Source: Sophora flavescens
Taxonomy: Eukaryota > Streptophyta > Magnoliopsida > Fabales > Fabaceae
DNA length: 64,000 bases
Assembly (NCBI GenBank): GCA_030762895.1
Contig: JAUPTC010000020.1
Location: forward strand, 806,001-870,000
Direction of reading: 5' to 3'
The notes beneath the pieces are model-generated. The model saw nothing but the letters and a program-made list of their open reading frames with translations. It was not told the DNA's origin and searched no databases. Each line of letters begins with the position of its first letter. The stretch's first letter is position 1. The position numbers were made by a program, and so were the translations under genes. This document shows, one piece after another, positions 1 to 8,905 of the stretch.

Positions 1-168
1 TTAAATGAAAAGGTGTTTCAGAATACACACGCTGTGTGAAGAAATGTGAACTTTAAGAAAAGTTCACTTGCAAAGTGGAAAATTTCACATGCATATTGGT
101 AATAAAACATGTTTGATGTGTTCAGGAATAATATTGAATTAAAATTCAAAATGAGATATTGATGAGAC

Positions 169-261
169 CTGGTCAATTACATCTGGATTTGAAAGTCCCC
201 AACCTTTTTTTCGATATGCTTCACGAACTTCCTCGCAGGAATTACAACAGTCCTCATCTGA
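169..261 (-). CDS. ERGIC3/Erv46-like internal exon (downstream of the two)
   Basis: Read on the minus strand from 261 to 169, this exon encodes 31 residues in phase 0. They begin SDEDCCNSCEEVREAYRKKG and end with a GW-x-LSNPDVIDQ segment. This is the cysteine-rich lumenal part of plant ERGIC3/Erv46-type proteins, which with Erv41 recycle cargo between ER and Golgi. A CTGCAG acceptor lies just upstream (267-262) and a GT donor just downstream (168-167). It follows the exon at 705-625 across a 363-bp intron in the correct order and frame. The next exon would lie left of the window. The reading is uninterrupted and the cysteines are kept, so the exon itself looks undamaged. No N-terminal exons are found, so I treat it as part of a gene fragment. 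The plus-strand reading over it is a shadow. Confidence 0.85.
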
Positions 262-624
262 CTGCAGATACAAATATGGGCCAAGATTCAGGTGAACATC
301 AAACATGTGATGCTAGGAACATATCAATTAAAGCCACACAAAATCTATCATGGAATCCAAACTGGAAAACTTCAGATATATTAGACAGTAACGAAGGAAG
401 AAAATTGCAGGAGTTGACTACTATAATGTTTGCCTAGTTGAAACTGTTTATCCGGAACAAATATATGGTCCTTTAACTTTTCGGTGCAAACAGAGTGATA
501 AAATGCCCGATTCCCTAGTATGCAATGTAGTGATTAACAATCTATACTCACTGCTATCCAGTAATCAATGTATAAATAAGGTATTAAATTACAGTGTCCT
601 TGTAAACTAACTCTTCTAACATAC
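262..624 (-). other. Intron between the two ERGIC3-like exons
   Basis: AT-rich interval of 363 bp with a GTATGT donor at its right end (minus strand) and a TATCTGCAG acceptor at its left end. The normal splice signals argue against a processed (retrocopied) pseudogene: the fragment was copied as genomic DNA. Confidence 0.75.
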
Positions 625-705
625 CGCTTCTGCACCATAACAGGAACCACAATAAGTCTCATTGTGCTCAAGCCTGCCTCCATGTCTTTGCAAGGGCTTT
701 TCAAT
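625..705 (-). CDS. ERGIC3/Erv46-like internal exon (upstream of the two)
   Basis: Read from 705 to 625, this 81-nt exon encodes 27 residues starting IEKPLQRH and containing GGRLEHNETYCGSCYGAE, a signature of the ERGIC3/Erv46 lumenal domain. It is flanked by a pyrimidine-rich tract ending in CAG (708-706) and by a GTATGT donor (624-619). Both ends are in phase 0, so it joins directly to the exon at 261-169. In complete family members about 130 residues precede this point, including the N-terminal cytosolic tail and the first transmembrane segment. None of these is recognisable between 706 and 3135. The likely states are a captured gene fragment or a 5'-truncated gene with a replaced leader. 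I cannot tell whether it is expressed. Confidence 0.87.
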
Positions 706-967
706 CTGTGCAAATGAACAAAAACATAATCAATTTCTAATAAAATCAGATTTGGGGCTTTAGGGTTCATAAATCAATTTGGGGAAAACTCATTCAAACT
801 AAAGAATGATAAAATTAACTTAGGAAATCACTAATTCATAGTCCCAATTGCATAAAGCAAGTTTCAATTTCAAAATTGAAATCTGAAATTAAAGGGTTAG
901 GGTTAGGGTTTGCAAACTGAATTGGGGATTCTTGAAATGAAGCTTAGTAAGGATGAAAATCACTCAC
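706..967 (-). other. Putative intron upstream of the ERGIC3-like exons
   Basis: AT-rich segment of 262 bp. On the minus strand it starts with GTGAGT (967-962) and ends in a T-rich tract plus CAG (708-706), so it could be an intron joining a leader exon in the GC-rich block to the exon at 705-625. It contains the telomere-like motif at 893-911. I see no coding homology in it. The call rests only on splice-like ends. Confidence 0.4.
893..911 (+). repeat. Short telomere-like repeat (telo-box type)
   Basis: About three units of TTAGGG ending in TTAGGGTTT. On the minus strand this reads AAACCCTAACCCTAACCC, which contains the plant telo-box AAACCCTAA often seen near 5' ends of housekeeping genes. 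It sits inside the putative leader intron. It is far too short to be a relic telomere. Confidence 0.5.
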
Positions 968-1330
968 CCAAACAAAGAGGAATCATGATGGTGGCAGCAA
1001 GGTCGACCGGCGTGACTCCGGCGAGGTGGCAGTGGCGGAGCTCCGTTTCACGTGGTGGCAGTGGCCAAGCATGAACCAAACAGACCAGCACTCGCGAGGG
1101 ACGGCGGAGCTCGATTCGCTGTCGTCTCCTCCATACCAGCGTGGCTGGACGACGACCGGCAACAAGCTGTTGGTGGCGCTCGCGGCGGCTGCGCGACAAG
1201 GAGGAGAACGGACTGAACGCGCGTCGTCTTCTCACTCCAAGCGGCCGAACGTGGCTGAACGGCAACCAGACGACGACCTACATGACGGTGGTGCGCGGCT
1301 GGACGCGGTTGAGAGGAGGAGGAATATGAT
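968..1330 (-). other. GC-rich block, possible leader exon of a chimeric transcription unit
   Basis: A sharply GC-rich island in otherwise AT-rich DNA, ending at a GTGAGT donor-like site at 967 (minus strand). All frames on both strands are open for 60-150 codons, as expected of GC-rich DNA that has few stop triplets. The predicted peptides are Arg/Ser/Ala/Pro-rich and match no family I know. The minus-strand frame containing an ATG at 986-984 does not join the ERGIC3 frame. A CT-rich tract lies upstream on the minus strand (about 1480-1340). The block could be a noncoding first exon picked up from another gene. Function is not assigned. Confidence 0.3.
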
Positions 1331-2383
1331 GTGGGGAGGAAGAGAGGTGGGTCTGGTTTCATGTGAAGAAGGAGAAGGGAAAAAAAATAGAAAGAAGACT
1401 TGTGGAGGAGAGGGTGTCGAGCCTGATGGAAGAAGAAAAGAGAGCTTTTGTGTTTTTATTAATTGTCTTTTTCTTTAAGTTAGTAGTAGGTAGAATGTGT
1501 AGTTGAAATTAATTTTAGAAAAAGAATAATAATATTGACCCTTGGATTTAAAAATAATGAATGATAAATATATATTTTCAAAATTCAAATTAGAGTAAAG
1601 ATTGATGATTGAATTTAGCAACCAAGAAAATCAGTGATCCAAAATAAATCTCCAGTTAACACTAAACCAATTTATTTTCAAATCTAAAATTAAATAGAGT
1701 AACATCTGAAAATAACTTCCTTTGAATGATATTATTTAAAATATTTTTCTAAACAAACAATATTAGTGACAATAGCATAACATTATAGTCCTGCAAGCGT
1801 GCATGCACTGTAATAACGCAGTGCTAATGCACTCAAAATATTTTAAATGAGTAAATAAAATTACTCAAACTAAACCGCAAAAAATAAACAAAAATAAACA
1901 TCTAGATAATTAATTATTTCAATAAAATAATTAGGGACAGATTTAATTATGTTTTGCTTTTATAGGAACCAAACGGGTAATGTATAGGGACCAAATGGAG
2001 ATTTTTTGTACGTATATGGACCATTTTAATAATTTTTTATATATAGGGACCAAATCGAGAATTCATGTCACGTATAGGGACTAAAGTATTACTTTAACCG
2101 AAGATTTTTTACAACGTGGGAAGTGAGAAATTTGGCTGAAAATTCCCTCGCCCCCCAATGAAAAATTTATGGCGCCGTGATCATGTTGCCTATTTTTTGT
2201 AGTTGTATATTAGTCTATTGTTATAAATTTTTAAAACAATTTAATTTTTGAATTTAATTTTACATTTTACATTTTATTAGTCTAAATATGTTTTTTAATT
2301 TTTTTCATAAATCTTGTTTACTTTTAAATTTATTAAGATCAAATATTTTAATCATATCTAATTTGTAAGATAAATTATTTAAT
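1331..2383. other. AT-rich intergenic or transposon-internal DNA, no gene seen
   Basis: No coding homology, RNA gene or clear element end found. Between about 1963 and 2090 a degenerate motif of the type TATAGGGACCAAA recurs five times at 25-45 bp spacing. Such motifs are common in plant transposon debris. The segment may be interior to the CACTA element whose right end is at 3135, but its left end is not in the window. Confidence 0.5.
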
Positions 2384-2910
2384 CTTTTTCAAGAAAAATA
2401 TAAAAAGTAACAAATCCGTGTGAAATCTGTCTCAAATTTTTGGATGATTTGGGACGGATGTAAGATAAATCAAGAAAAATATAAAAAATAACAAATCCGT
2501 GTGAAATCTGTCTCAAATTTTCGGACAGATTTCAGACGGATGTAAGATAAATCAAGAAAAATATAGAAAATAAAAAATCCGTGTGAAATTTGTCTCAACT
2601 TTTCGGACAGATTTCAGACGGATGTAAGATAAATCAAGAAAAATATAAAAAATAACAAATCCGTGTGAAATCTATCTCAAATTTTCGGACAGATTTCAGA
2701 CAGATGTAAGATAAATCAAGAAAAATATAATCAGACGGATGTAAGATAAATCAAGAAAAATATAAAAAATAACAAATCCGTGTGAAATCTGTCTCAAATT
2801 TTCGGACAGATTTCAGACGGATGTAAGATAAATCAAGAAAAATAAAAAAAATAACAAATCTGTGTGAAATCTGTCTCAAATTTTAGGACAGATTTCAGAC
2901 GGATGATTGA
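2384..2910. repeat. 82-bp tandem subterminal repeats of a CACTA transposon
   Basis: About six copies with a period of 82-83 bp, each containing AAATCAAGAAAAATATA, then AACAAATCCGTGTGAAATCTG and a GACAGATTTCAGACGGAT block. One copy near 2716-2750 is internally deleted. The TCAGACGGA-type motifs occur in both orientations and match those at the element tip (3090-3118). This fits the subterminal repeats to which CACTA transposases bind. Confidence 0.75.
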
Positions 2911-3135
2911 AAAGACCCAAGATAAAAAAATATGAAACCGATCCGTGCGAAATCTGTGGGAAATATTTTGGCGCGTTATTGGCACGAAAGTTTGAGACAA
3001 AGTAGAGACGGATTTGAGACGGAATCTCATTGAAAATTACATTCGTCTCAAATCCATCCGAAATGTTCATAAAATTTCATATGGAAACATTTCCGTCCGA
3101 AAATTCCGTCTGAAAATTCTAGTTTTCTAGTAGTA
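2384..3135. mobile_element. Right terminal region of a CACTA (En/Spm) DNA transposon
   Basis: The right end reads TTTTCTAGTAGTA (3123-3135). Its reverse complement, TACTACTAGAAAA, differs from a classic CACTACTAGAAAA terminus only at the first base. Just inside lie inverted GACGGAA/TTCCGTC motifs (about 3090-3118) and the 82-bp repeats. Directly outside, at about 3136, the sequence is in the middle of a retrotransposon protease reading frame, so the CACTA element interrupted the Tat element. No transposase is visible and the left end is outside the window or unrecognised, so the ERGIC3-like fragment may or may not be internal to it. Any 3-bp target duplication cannot be tested here. Confidence 0.7.
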
Positions 3136-3847
3136 TGTCCTTTGAAATAGGGCCTAGTTCTTTTTCTCTCCTCTTTCAGGTCATGGAAATCCAACCAGCT
3201 TACACTATGCTTCTGGGGAGGCCTTGGATTCATGACGCCGGAGTGGTCCCATCGACTCTACATCAGTGTTTGAAGTATATCCAAGATGGATCCGTTATTA
3301 CTGTCTGTGGTGAAGAGGAAATCATGCTGACAAAGCCCACCACAGTACCTTATGTGGAAAGTACAGAGCAGATGGAAGATGACTCGCTGCATATTTTTGA
3401 GGTATTGAAATCAGAGAACAAGAAAAGGGAGCCCTCAATGAAGAATGTGAATGAAGTAGTAGTCCGCATCATGGAAAAGAATGGTTATCAAAGAGGAAAA
3501 GGCCTAGGGCCTCAGCTGCAAGGGATGTCTCGGCCAATTGAAGCGGCTATGAGAGAAGGAAGGCACGGATTGGTGTATCAGCCCAACCTGACAGAAGGGA
3601 TGAAATTCATGACTCTTGAGAACAAGGAAGAAGAAGAGCGCGAGAGAAAGTATCTTCCCCTTCCGCGACAGAACTTTCCCGATAGAGCTTCTGAAGTTAT
3701 CAATCCCGTAAAGTCATTTTCCCCTCACTTCACTATCAGCACACTTGAAGAGGAGCTGGACGAGAGCCTTGTCATCTATCTCCCTGCTAGCAATGAGGTT
3801 CTCAACAATTGGCAATCGAAACCATTTGTTGATGTTATTTCCATAAA
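3136..3847 (+). pseudogene. Retrotransposon protease C-terminal half plus G-patch domain
   Basis: The frame is open from the CACTA junction, and the ATG at 3135 straddles the junction, so it is not a true start. Residues 27-49 contain LLGRPWIHDAG and STLHQ, the conserved C-terminal part of Tat/Ogre proteases. The catalytic DTG/DSG triad would lie upstream and is lost. Residues about 107-145 form a G-patch (KNGYQRGKGLGPQLQG), a nucleic-acid-binding module typical of this position in the lineage. The frame closes at TAA 3849-3851, inside the predicted intron, so the authentic exon probably ends at 3847. This relic is non-functional because the active site is absent. Confidence 0.85.
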
Positions 3848-4048
3848 GTAATTAACTTATTGTACTAATTATGAAGTGATGTTTACTTTCTTTGAGACAT
3901 GAATGAAAATGTAACACTCTGTCTGGTGTTTTCCTTTTGGTTTCATCGTCTCTTTTCTCTCTCTTTCATTTATTTATTTTGTTTAATCTTTTTGGTCATA
4001 AATAAGACCCTTGCCTATACTTCTCCTATTCCTGACTTTTTCTTCCAG
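3848..4048 (+). other. Predicted intron between protease and RT exons
   Basis: Pyrimidine-rich segment of 201 bp (67 codons' length) starting GTAATT and ending TTCTTCCAG, with long T/C tracts at about 3920-3990 and 4020-4046. Ogre-type elements are known to carry a spliced intron at this position. Here splicing keeps phase: two bases of a Lys codon precede it and the third follows. An in-frame stop (TAA 4092-4094) now lies 44 bp into the next exon. Confidence 0.65.
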
Positions 4049-4650
4049 GAATACTTCTTCCACTAAAGATTTACCTCGGGAAAGGAACTTTTAAAACTCA
4101 TTTATTGATTCCCTCGCGGCCCCTGATGAATACAACCTTGAATCCGATGAGGAAGAAGAAGACATTGAAGAATTCATAAAAGTGGTGAAACGGTTAGAGG
4201 AAGGGATGAGCTCGAGTGATGAGGTTACAGAAGTGATCAACATGGGAACCGAGGAGGACAAGAAGGAGTTGAAAATAGTGGATAACCCAGAGCGAAGAGA
4301 AATGGTTGCACTATTCAAAGAGTATCTGGATGTGTTTGCATGGTCCTACAGAGATATGCCAGGTTTAGATCCTGAGATAGCATCGTATAAAATTCCCTTA
4401 TACCCAGATGTGGCTCCAAAGAAGCAAAAACTAAGGAGAATGCATCCTGAGATGTCGCTGAAGATCAAGGAAAAAGTGACCAAGAAGTTAGAGGCTGGCT
4501 TTCTGGAAGTAGCTAGACACCCGGAATGGGTAGCTAATATTGTTCCAGCACCAAATAATGATGGAAGGGTCAGAATGTGCGTGGACTACCGAGACCTGAA
4601 TAAGACGAGTCCAAAGGATGATTTCCCCTACCTCATATTGATGTCCTTGT
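4049..4650 (+). pseudogene. Acidic linker and N-terminal half of reverse transcriptase
   Basis: After the predicted splice site the frame meets a stop at 4092-4094 and is then open to 4652. An acidic Glu/Asp-rich linker (4095-4260) is followed by FKEYLDVFAWSYRDMPGLDP, a typical RT N-terminus, and by the RT finger/palm motifs RMCVDYRDLNK and SPKDDFP (about 4573-4627). A single-base deletion near 4628, within the FPLPHID-type motif, throws the frame to a stop at 4650-4652. The rest of RT continues in another frame from about 4631. The ATG at 4182 is internal to the polyprotein. Confidence 0.85.
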
Positions 4651-5482
4651 AGACAGTACAGCCAGAAGTCATAGGTTTTCTTTCATGGACGGGTATTCTG
4701 GGTACAATCAGATCCTCATGGACAATGACGATAAAGAAAAGACAACTTTTATCACTCATTGGGGAACTTTTTGTTACAAAGTGATGCCTTTTGGATTAAA
4801 GAATGCTGGGGCAACTTACCAACATGCTATGGTAGCATTGTTCCATGACATGATGCATAAGGAGGTAGAGGTATATGTTGATGATATAGTGGCTAAGTCC
4901 AAGGAAGGAGAAAGCCATGTGGCAGTTTTGAGAAAGTTGTTTAAGCGGCTAAGAAAGTACAAGTTGCGCCTCAACCCTGCAAAATGTACTTTCGGTGCAT
5001 CCGTAGGGAATTTACTCGGCTTTGTTGTCAGTAAGGAAGGAATAAAGGTGGACCCTAACAAGGTAGAAGCAATACGTGACATGCCAGCACCTAAGAACGA
5101 GCGAGAAGTAAGGGGTTTTCTTGGAAGATTGAATTATATTGCACGCTTCATTGCAAATCAGACTAGCACATGCGAGCCAATCTTCAAACTCCTCAGGAAG
5201 AGTAATCCAGGAAGATGGGATGATGACTGTCAAGAAGCCTTTGACAAGATAAAGGCATATCTACTTAATCCCCCAGTGTTGGTACCACCTACCCAAGGTC
5301 GTCCATTGTTACTCTATCTCACTATACTGCCAACCTCAATGGGGGCAATGCTGGGACAACATGATGAATCTGGCAGGAAGGAGCAGGCAATTTACTATCT
5401 GAGTAAAAAGTTTAATGCCTATGAAGCTCGTTATATGGCAATCGAGAAGACTTGTTGTGCACTAGTATGGACCTCCAAATGA
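4631..5482 (+). pseudogene. Reverse transcriptase C-terminal half and RNase H1
   Basis: It resumes RT after the frameshift. The motif MDGYSGYNQI is at 4685 onward, then VMPFGLKNAGATYQ, and the catalytic box VYVDDIVAKS (about 4870-4899) keeps both active-site aspartates. LLGFVVSKEGIKVDP and VRGFLGRLNYIARF mark the thumb and connection. RNase H follows (LLLYLTI, ALGQ-like LGQHDESG, then YEARYMAIEK). The expected catalytic Asp of the RNase H first strand (usually LYL-x-VS-x-A) is not evident. A CGA-to-TGA type nonsense codon at 5480-5482 stops the frame, which otherwise continues in phase. Confidence 0.88.
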
Positions 5483-5847
5483 CTCAGACAGTACATGTTA
5501 TATCACACCACTTGGCTAGTTTCTCGAATGGATCCTTTGAAGTATATCTTCGAAAGTCCTCATATCTCCTTAAGAGTTTCGAAGTAGCAAGTGATATTGT
5601 CAGAATTTGACATCAAATATGTGACTCAAAAGTCCATCAAAGGAAGTACGATTGCTGACCATTTAGCAGAGAATCCTCTTGAGGATGAACGGCCTGTCAA
5701 TTCCGAGTTCCCCGATGGAGAGATAATGTCCCTCGAGGAAGATGAAGAACGGGAAGATCTGTGGAAAATGTATTTTGATGGAGTAGTCAATATGCATGGC
5801 AGTGGTATAGGAGCAGTGGTTATCTCACCAAATGGCAGCAATACCCG
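5483..5847 (+). pseudogene. End of RNase H1, spacer and start of the second RNase H-like domain
   Basis: This has the same frame as the preceding RT segment, after the nonsense codon. YMLYHTTWLVSRMDPLKYI (from about 5492) is the usual end of the first RNase H. A second stop (TAG 5585-5587) replaces a conserved Trp position. SEFDIKYV, KGSTIADHLAENP and an acidic spacer follow. WKMYFDGVVNMHGSGIGAVV (about 5762-5821) begins the second, archaeal-type RNase H domain, keeping its first catalytic Asp (YFDG). A frameshift near 5835 moves the rest of the domain to another frame. Confidence 0.82.
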
Positions 5848-6189
5848 ATGGCCATAAAACTAAAATTCGAATCTACAAATAATATTGCAGAATACGAGGC
5901 ATGTGCTGGTGGATTGCAAATGGCACTTGAACTGGGTATAAAGCAGTTGAAAGTCTTCGGGGATTCAGCCTTAATAATTTACCAAGTCAATGGTGAATGG
6001 CAGACCAAGGACTCCAAGTTGATTCCGTATAAGAAATACTTGACTCAGTTGATTGCCAAGTTCGACGAGATTACTTTCTCGCATTTAAGTCGAGACAAGA
6101 ATCAATTTTCTGATGTTTTAGCCACACTAGCTGCCATGACCAAGCTGGATATCCATATCAATGTCCAACCCATCCAAATTAGAGTGTAA
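5848..6189 (+). pseudogene. Second (archaeal-type) RNase H domain, C-terminal part
   Basis: It contains NNIAEYEACAGGL (second catalytic Glu), VFGDSALIIYQVNGEW (third catalytic Asp) and HLSRDKNQFSDVLATLA (final catalytic Asp of the DKN-x-x-x-D type). The acidic catalytic set is therefore present, although split between frames. The frame closes at a TAA (6187-6189) where the Tat polyprotein normally continues. Dual RNase H is diagnostic of the Tat branch of Ty3/gypsy. Confidence 0.85.
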
Positions 6190-6516
6190 GATGAACCGGT
6201 GTACTGTGCTCATGTGGAAGAAGAACCTGATGGTAAGCCTTGGTACCATGATATCAAGCAATATATTCAGAACAAGGAATACCCGGTAGAGGCGAGTGAA
6301 GTAAATAAAAAGACCATCCGAAGACTGGCTATGGCCCTTTTTCTTAAACAAGGAAGTGTTGTATAAAAGAGGATATGATGGTACCCTACTCGGATGTGTG
6401 GATGCTCATGAAGCTAAATTGATCATGATCGAAGTTCATGAAGGAATTGTGGGACTCATGTCAATGGTCACATGATGGCTAGGAAGATCTTGAGAAGTGG
6501 TTAATATTGGTCTACT
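6190..6516 (+). pseudogene. Integrase N-terminal (HHCC zinc) region, multiply broken
   Basis: It follows in phase from the second RNase H after a stop codon. PWYHDIKQYIQNKEYP and RRLAMALFLKQG are the usual integrase leader. Frameshifts near 6356 and 6450 and a nonsense codon at 6502-6504 break it. Pieces of the HHCC finger can still be followed across frames: His in VHEG, His in the GTHVNGH-like segment, and the Cys pair in SDCVEHVRKCQKC just downstream. Confidence 0.75.
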
Positions 6517-7257
6517 ATGGAGTCAGATTGTGTGGAGCATGTTCGTAAATGCCAAAAATGTCAGATGTATGCAGACCGGGTTAATGCACCCCCGTTTCCA
6601 CTGCACAATTTAGCATCCCCATGGCCTTTTTCGATGTGGAGAATAGATGTCATCGGTCCCATTAATCCCAAGGCCTCCAACGGTCATCATTTCATTTTGG
6701 TGGCAATAGATTATTTCACTAAATGGGTAGAAGCTGCTTCATATGCCAGCATAACTCAAAGGGTGTTTCTCAAATTCCTCAAGAAGGACGTCGTTTGTAG
6801 ATACGGGATCCCAGAGAGGATAATTACAGATAATGCTGCCAATCTTAATGGTACCGAGATTCAAAAGTTTTACGATGGTTTCAAAATCAAACACCACAAT
6901 TCGGCTCCTTATAGGCCTCAAATGAATGGTGTAGTTGAAGCAGCAAACAAAAATGTCAAGAAGATCGTTGCCAAGATGGTAGTAAACTATAAGGACTGGC
7001 ATGAAATGCTGCCATATGCTCTACATGCTTATCGGACTAACATACGATCAAGCGCTGGGGCAACCCCTTTCTCTCTGGTGTACGGGATGGAGGTTGTCTC
7101 ACCTATCGAAGTAGAACTCCCTTCGCTAAGAGTCTTGATGGGAGCAGATTTAGAAGAATCTGAGTGGGTGAAAACTCGATATGAGCAGTTGAACATGGCA
7201 AGAGCTTTCAATAAAAGGTTCATCCTAGAGAATTTTGTTCGGGAGATCTGGTTTTAA
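6517..7257 (+). pseudogene. Integrase catalytic core (DDE)
   Basis: The longest surviving stretch of pol. It begins inside the zinc finger (CVEHVRKCQKC, residues 5-15) and contains the complete core: first catalytic Asp in WRIDVIGP, FTKWVEA, second Asp in ITDNAAN, and the catalytic Glu in NGVVEAANK with the usual D-x35-E spacing class. HAYRTNIRSSAGATPFSLVYG and the E-x-x-S-LR segment follow. The ATG used as a start is internal to the polyprotein. A frameshift near 7240 causes a premature stop at 7255-7257. All three catalytic residues are intact. Confidence 0.9.
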
Positions 7258-7430
7258 AGAAAATCCTCCCTAGTCAGGAGGATGCCCGAGGAAAATGGGC
7301 ACCAAATTATGAAGGCCCTTATATTGTCAAACAAGCATTCTCAGGAGGTGCTTTGATTCTGCAAAACATGGATGGGGAAGAGTTACCAAGGCCAATAAAC
7401 TCTGATGCTGTGAAAACGTTCTACGCTTGA
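7242..7430 (+). pseudogene. Integrase C-terminal domain and end of pol
   Basis: It continues integrase in a different frame after the frameshift. GDLVLKKIL, then KWAPNYEGPYIV (the GPY/F-type module of Ty3/gypsy integrases) and a short tail ending in FYA-stop (TGA 7428-7430). This is the natural end of pol, because the 3' UTR tandem repeats start immediately after it. Confidence 0.85.
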
Positions 7431-7680
7431 AGGCCCGCTAGGTTGAAGACCCGAAAGGGCAACTTAGGCAAAAGTTAGGGCAAAGGACAATGAAAACAAA
7501 GGAAAAGAAAAGGCCCGCTAGGTTGAAAACCTGAAAAGGCAACCTAGGCAAAAGTTAGGGCAAAACGCAATTAAAACAAAAGAAAAGCAAAGGCCTGCTA
7601 GGTTGAAAACCCGAAAGGGTAACCTAGGCAAAAGTTAGGGCAAAGAGACCTTAGACCGAAAACCTGCAAAGGCAGCCTAG
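7431..7680 (+). repeat. 80-bp tandem repeats forming GNRA-capped stem-loops after pol
   Basis: Three copies at an exact 80-bp period (stem starts at 7438, 7518 and 7598), plus a fourth, degenerate copy near 7650-7680. Each core pairs CTAGGTTG with CAACCTAG (8 bp, wobble allowed) around an inner 3-bp stem with a GAAA loop. In copy 2 the inner stem is CCT/AGG instead of CCC/GGG. In copy 4 it is CCT/AGG around a GCAA loop. Both keep pairing and the GNRA loop. The unit starts one base after the pol stop codon, so it is in the 3' UTR of the element's RNA. Role unknown. Confidence 0.75.
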
Positions 7681-8397
7681 GAGGAGGATGCGGTGCAACA
7701 CTTCTGCAAGCACTCACCACACTGGGGCAATTTTACCCGACTGAGTATACTGGGGCCAAATTGTTAAGGAATGATTGAAGATGATGTGTTTGAAGATTCA
7801 GAAACGGAAGCCAAGATCTGCGTCATCAAAAATCTGTGGGGAATCAATTAAATGAAAATCAAAGGACCAATACTGGGGCAAATTTTATATGATTCTCGTA
7901 ATTTTCTTTACTTGTCTTTGTTTTTAAGATCTTCATAATCCCTTTCATAATTTTGTTATTGTCTCTTAACGAGCTAAATTCTCGTATTAAGGCAAGAGGT
8001 TTTTCTTCCACACTCCCCTGTCGTGTTCACTCTCGTGTTCAATCGCTATGGTCATGTCTCAATAAAAGTAAATACAAGTTTAATGGTATGATTTGATAAT
8101 TCTAATGGTAGCACCAATGAATGGTTTAAACCAAGAGGACTCAATACTTCAAATTCAATGGAAGAGGTAGCATGCACTGGACGACAAAAGAATGATGTAA
8201 ATGAGCTTGGGAGGACAAACATAACATCCACCTCATAAGTTATCAGATTCTTGGGTGACCAATGTTGTTAAAAGAATGAGTGATGCCTCGTCCCAGAGTG
8301 GCCAGTGAACAAGGGTTTTGGTTGGTGGAAGTTTTTCCATGGAGCATTTGGTTCCGCTGTCTTCAAAAGGAAAGGATTCTCATTCGTTTCAGATTAT
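7681..8397 (+). other. Tat element 3' UTR, non-repetitive part
   Basis: No coding sequence. An ACTGGGGCAA-type motif recurs three times (about 7722, 7749 and 7873), as often seen in the untranslated 3' part of Tat/Ogre elements. AT-rich sequence follows up to the minisatellites. Confidence 0.55.
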
Positions 8398-8620
8398 TGA
8401 TTGAGTATTCTCGAGCTCTAAGGCTCAACGCAATTTTATTTTCGAGCTCTAAGGCTCACCACGTCTTTATTCTCGAGCTCTAAGGCTCGTTACGAGTTCA
8501 TTTTTGAGCTCTGAGGCTCAATGCATTTTATTCTCGAGCCCTAAGGCTCATTGCAAGCTTATTGTCGAGCTCTAAGGCTCACTGCAATTTTATTCTCGAG
8601 CTCTAAGGCTCATTGCATTT
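8398..8620 (+). repeat. 31-bp minisatellite (GAGCTCTAAGGCTC type) in the Tat 3' UTR
   Basis: About seven copies of TCGAGCTCTAAGGCTCA followed by a T-rich spacer such as CGCAATTTTATT. The period is about 30-31 bp. Each unit has a short inverted pair GAGC/GCTC. It resembles PisTR-A-like tandem repeats reported in the 3' UTR of legume Ogre elements by position, not demonstrably by sequence. Confidence 0.8.
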
Positions 8621-8905
8621 AATTTTCTGTTGGACGAAGGAGGTTCCGTCCATTGCATTAAATTATCTGTTGGACGAAGAGGTTCCGTCCATTGCATATT
8701 TAATTTTCTGTTGGACGAAGGAGGTTTCGTCCATTGCATGTTTATTTTCTGTTGGACGAGGAGGTTCCGTCCATTGCATTTAATTTTCTGTTGGACGAAG
8801 AGGTTCCGTCCATTGCATGATTATTTTCTGTTGGACGAGGAGGTTCCGTCCATTGCATTTAATTTTCTGTTGGACGAAGAGGTTCCGTCCATTGCATGTT
8901 TGTTT
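8621..8905 (+). repeat. 40-bp palindromic minisatellite (GGACGAA..TCCGTCC type)
   Basis: Seven copies with starts near 8633, 8673, 8714, 8753, 8793, 8833 and 8873, of the pattern CTGTTGGACGAAGAGGTTCC then GTCCATTGCAT and a T-rich spacer. GGACG pairs with CGTCC in each unit. One copy (8714) extends pairing to GGACGAA/TTCGTCC. The array interrupts the GAGCTCT-type minisatellite, which resumes on its right. Confidence 0.8.

Noticed and set aside
159..437. 92-codon plus-strand open frame near the left edge
   Set aside because: Antisense shadow of the ERGIC3-like exon at 261-169. The minus-strand reading has family motifs and splice sites.
1026..1478. 150-codon plus-strand open frame in the GC-rich block
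   Set aside because: No recognisable domain. Frames are open on both strands because of composition, and the splice-like evidence points to the minus strand.
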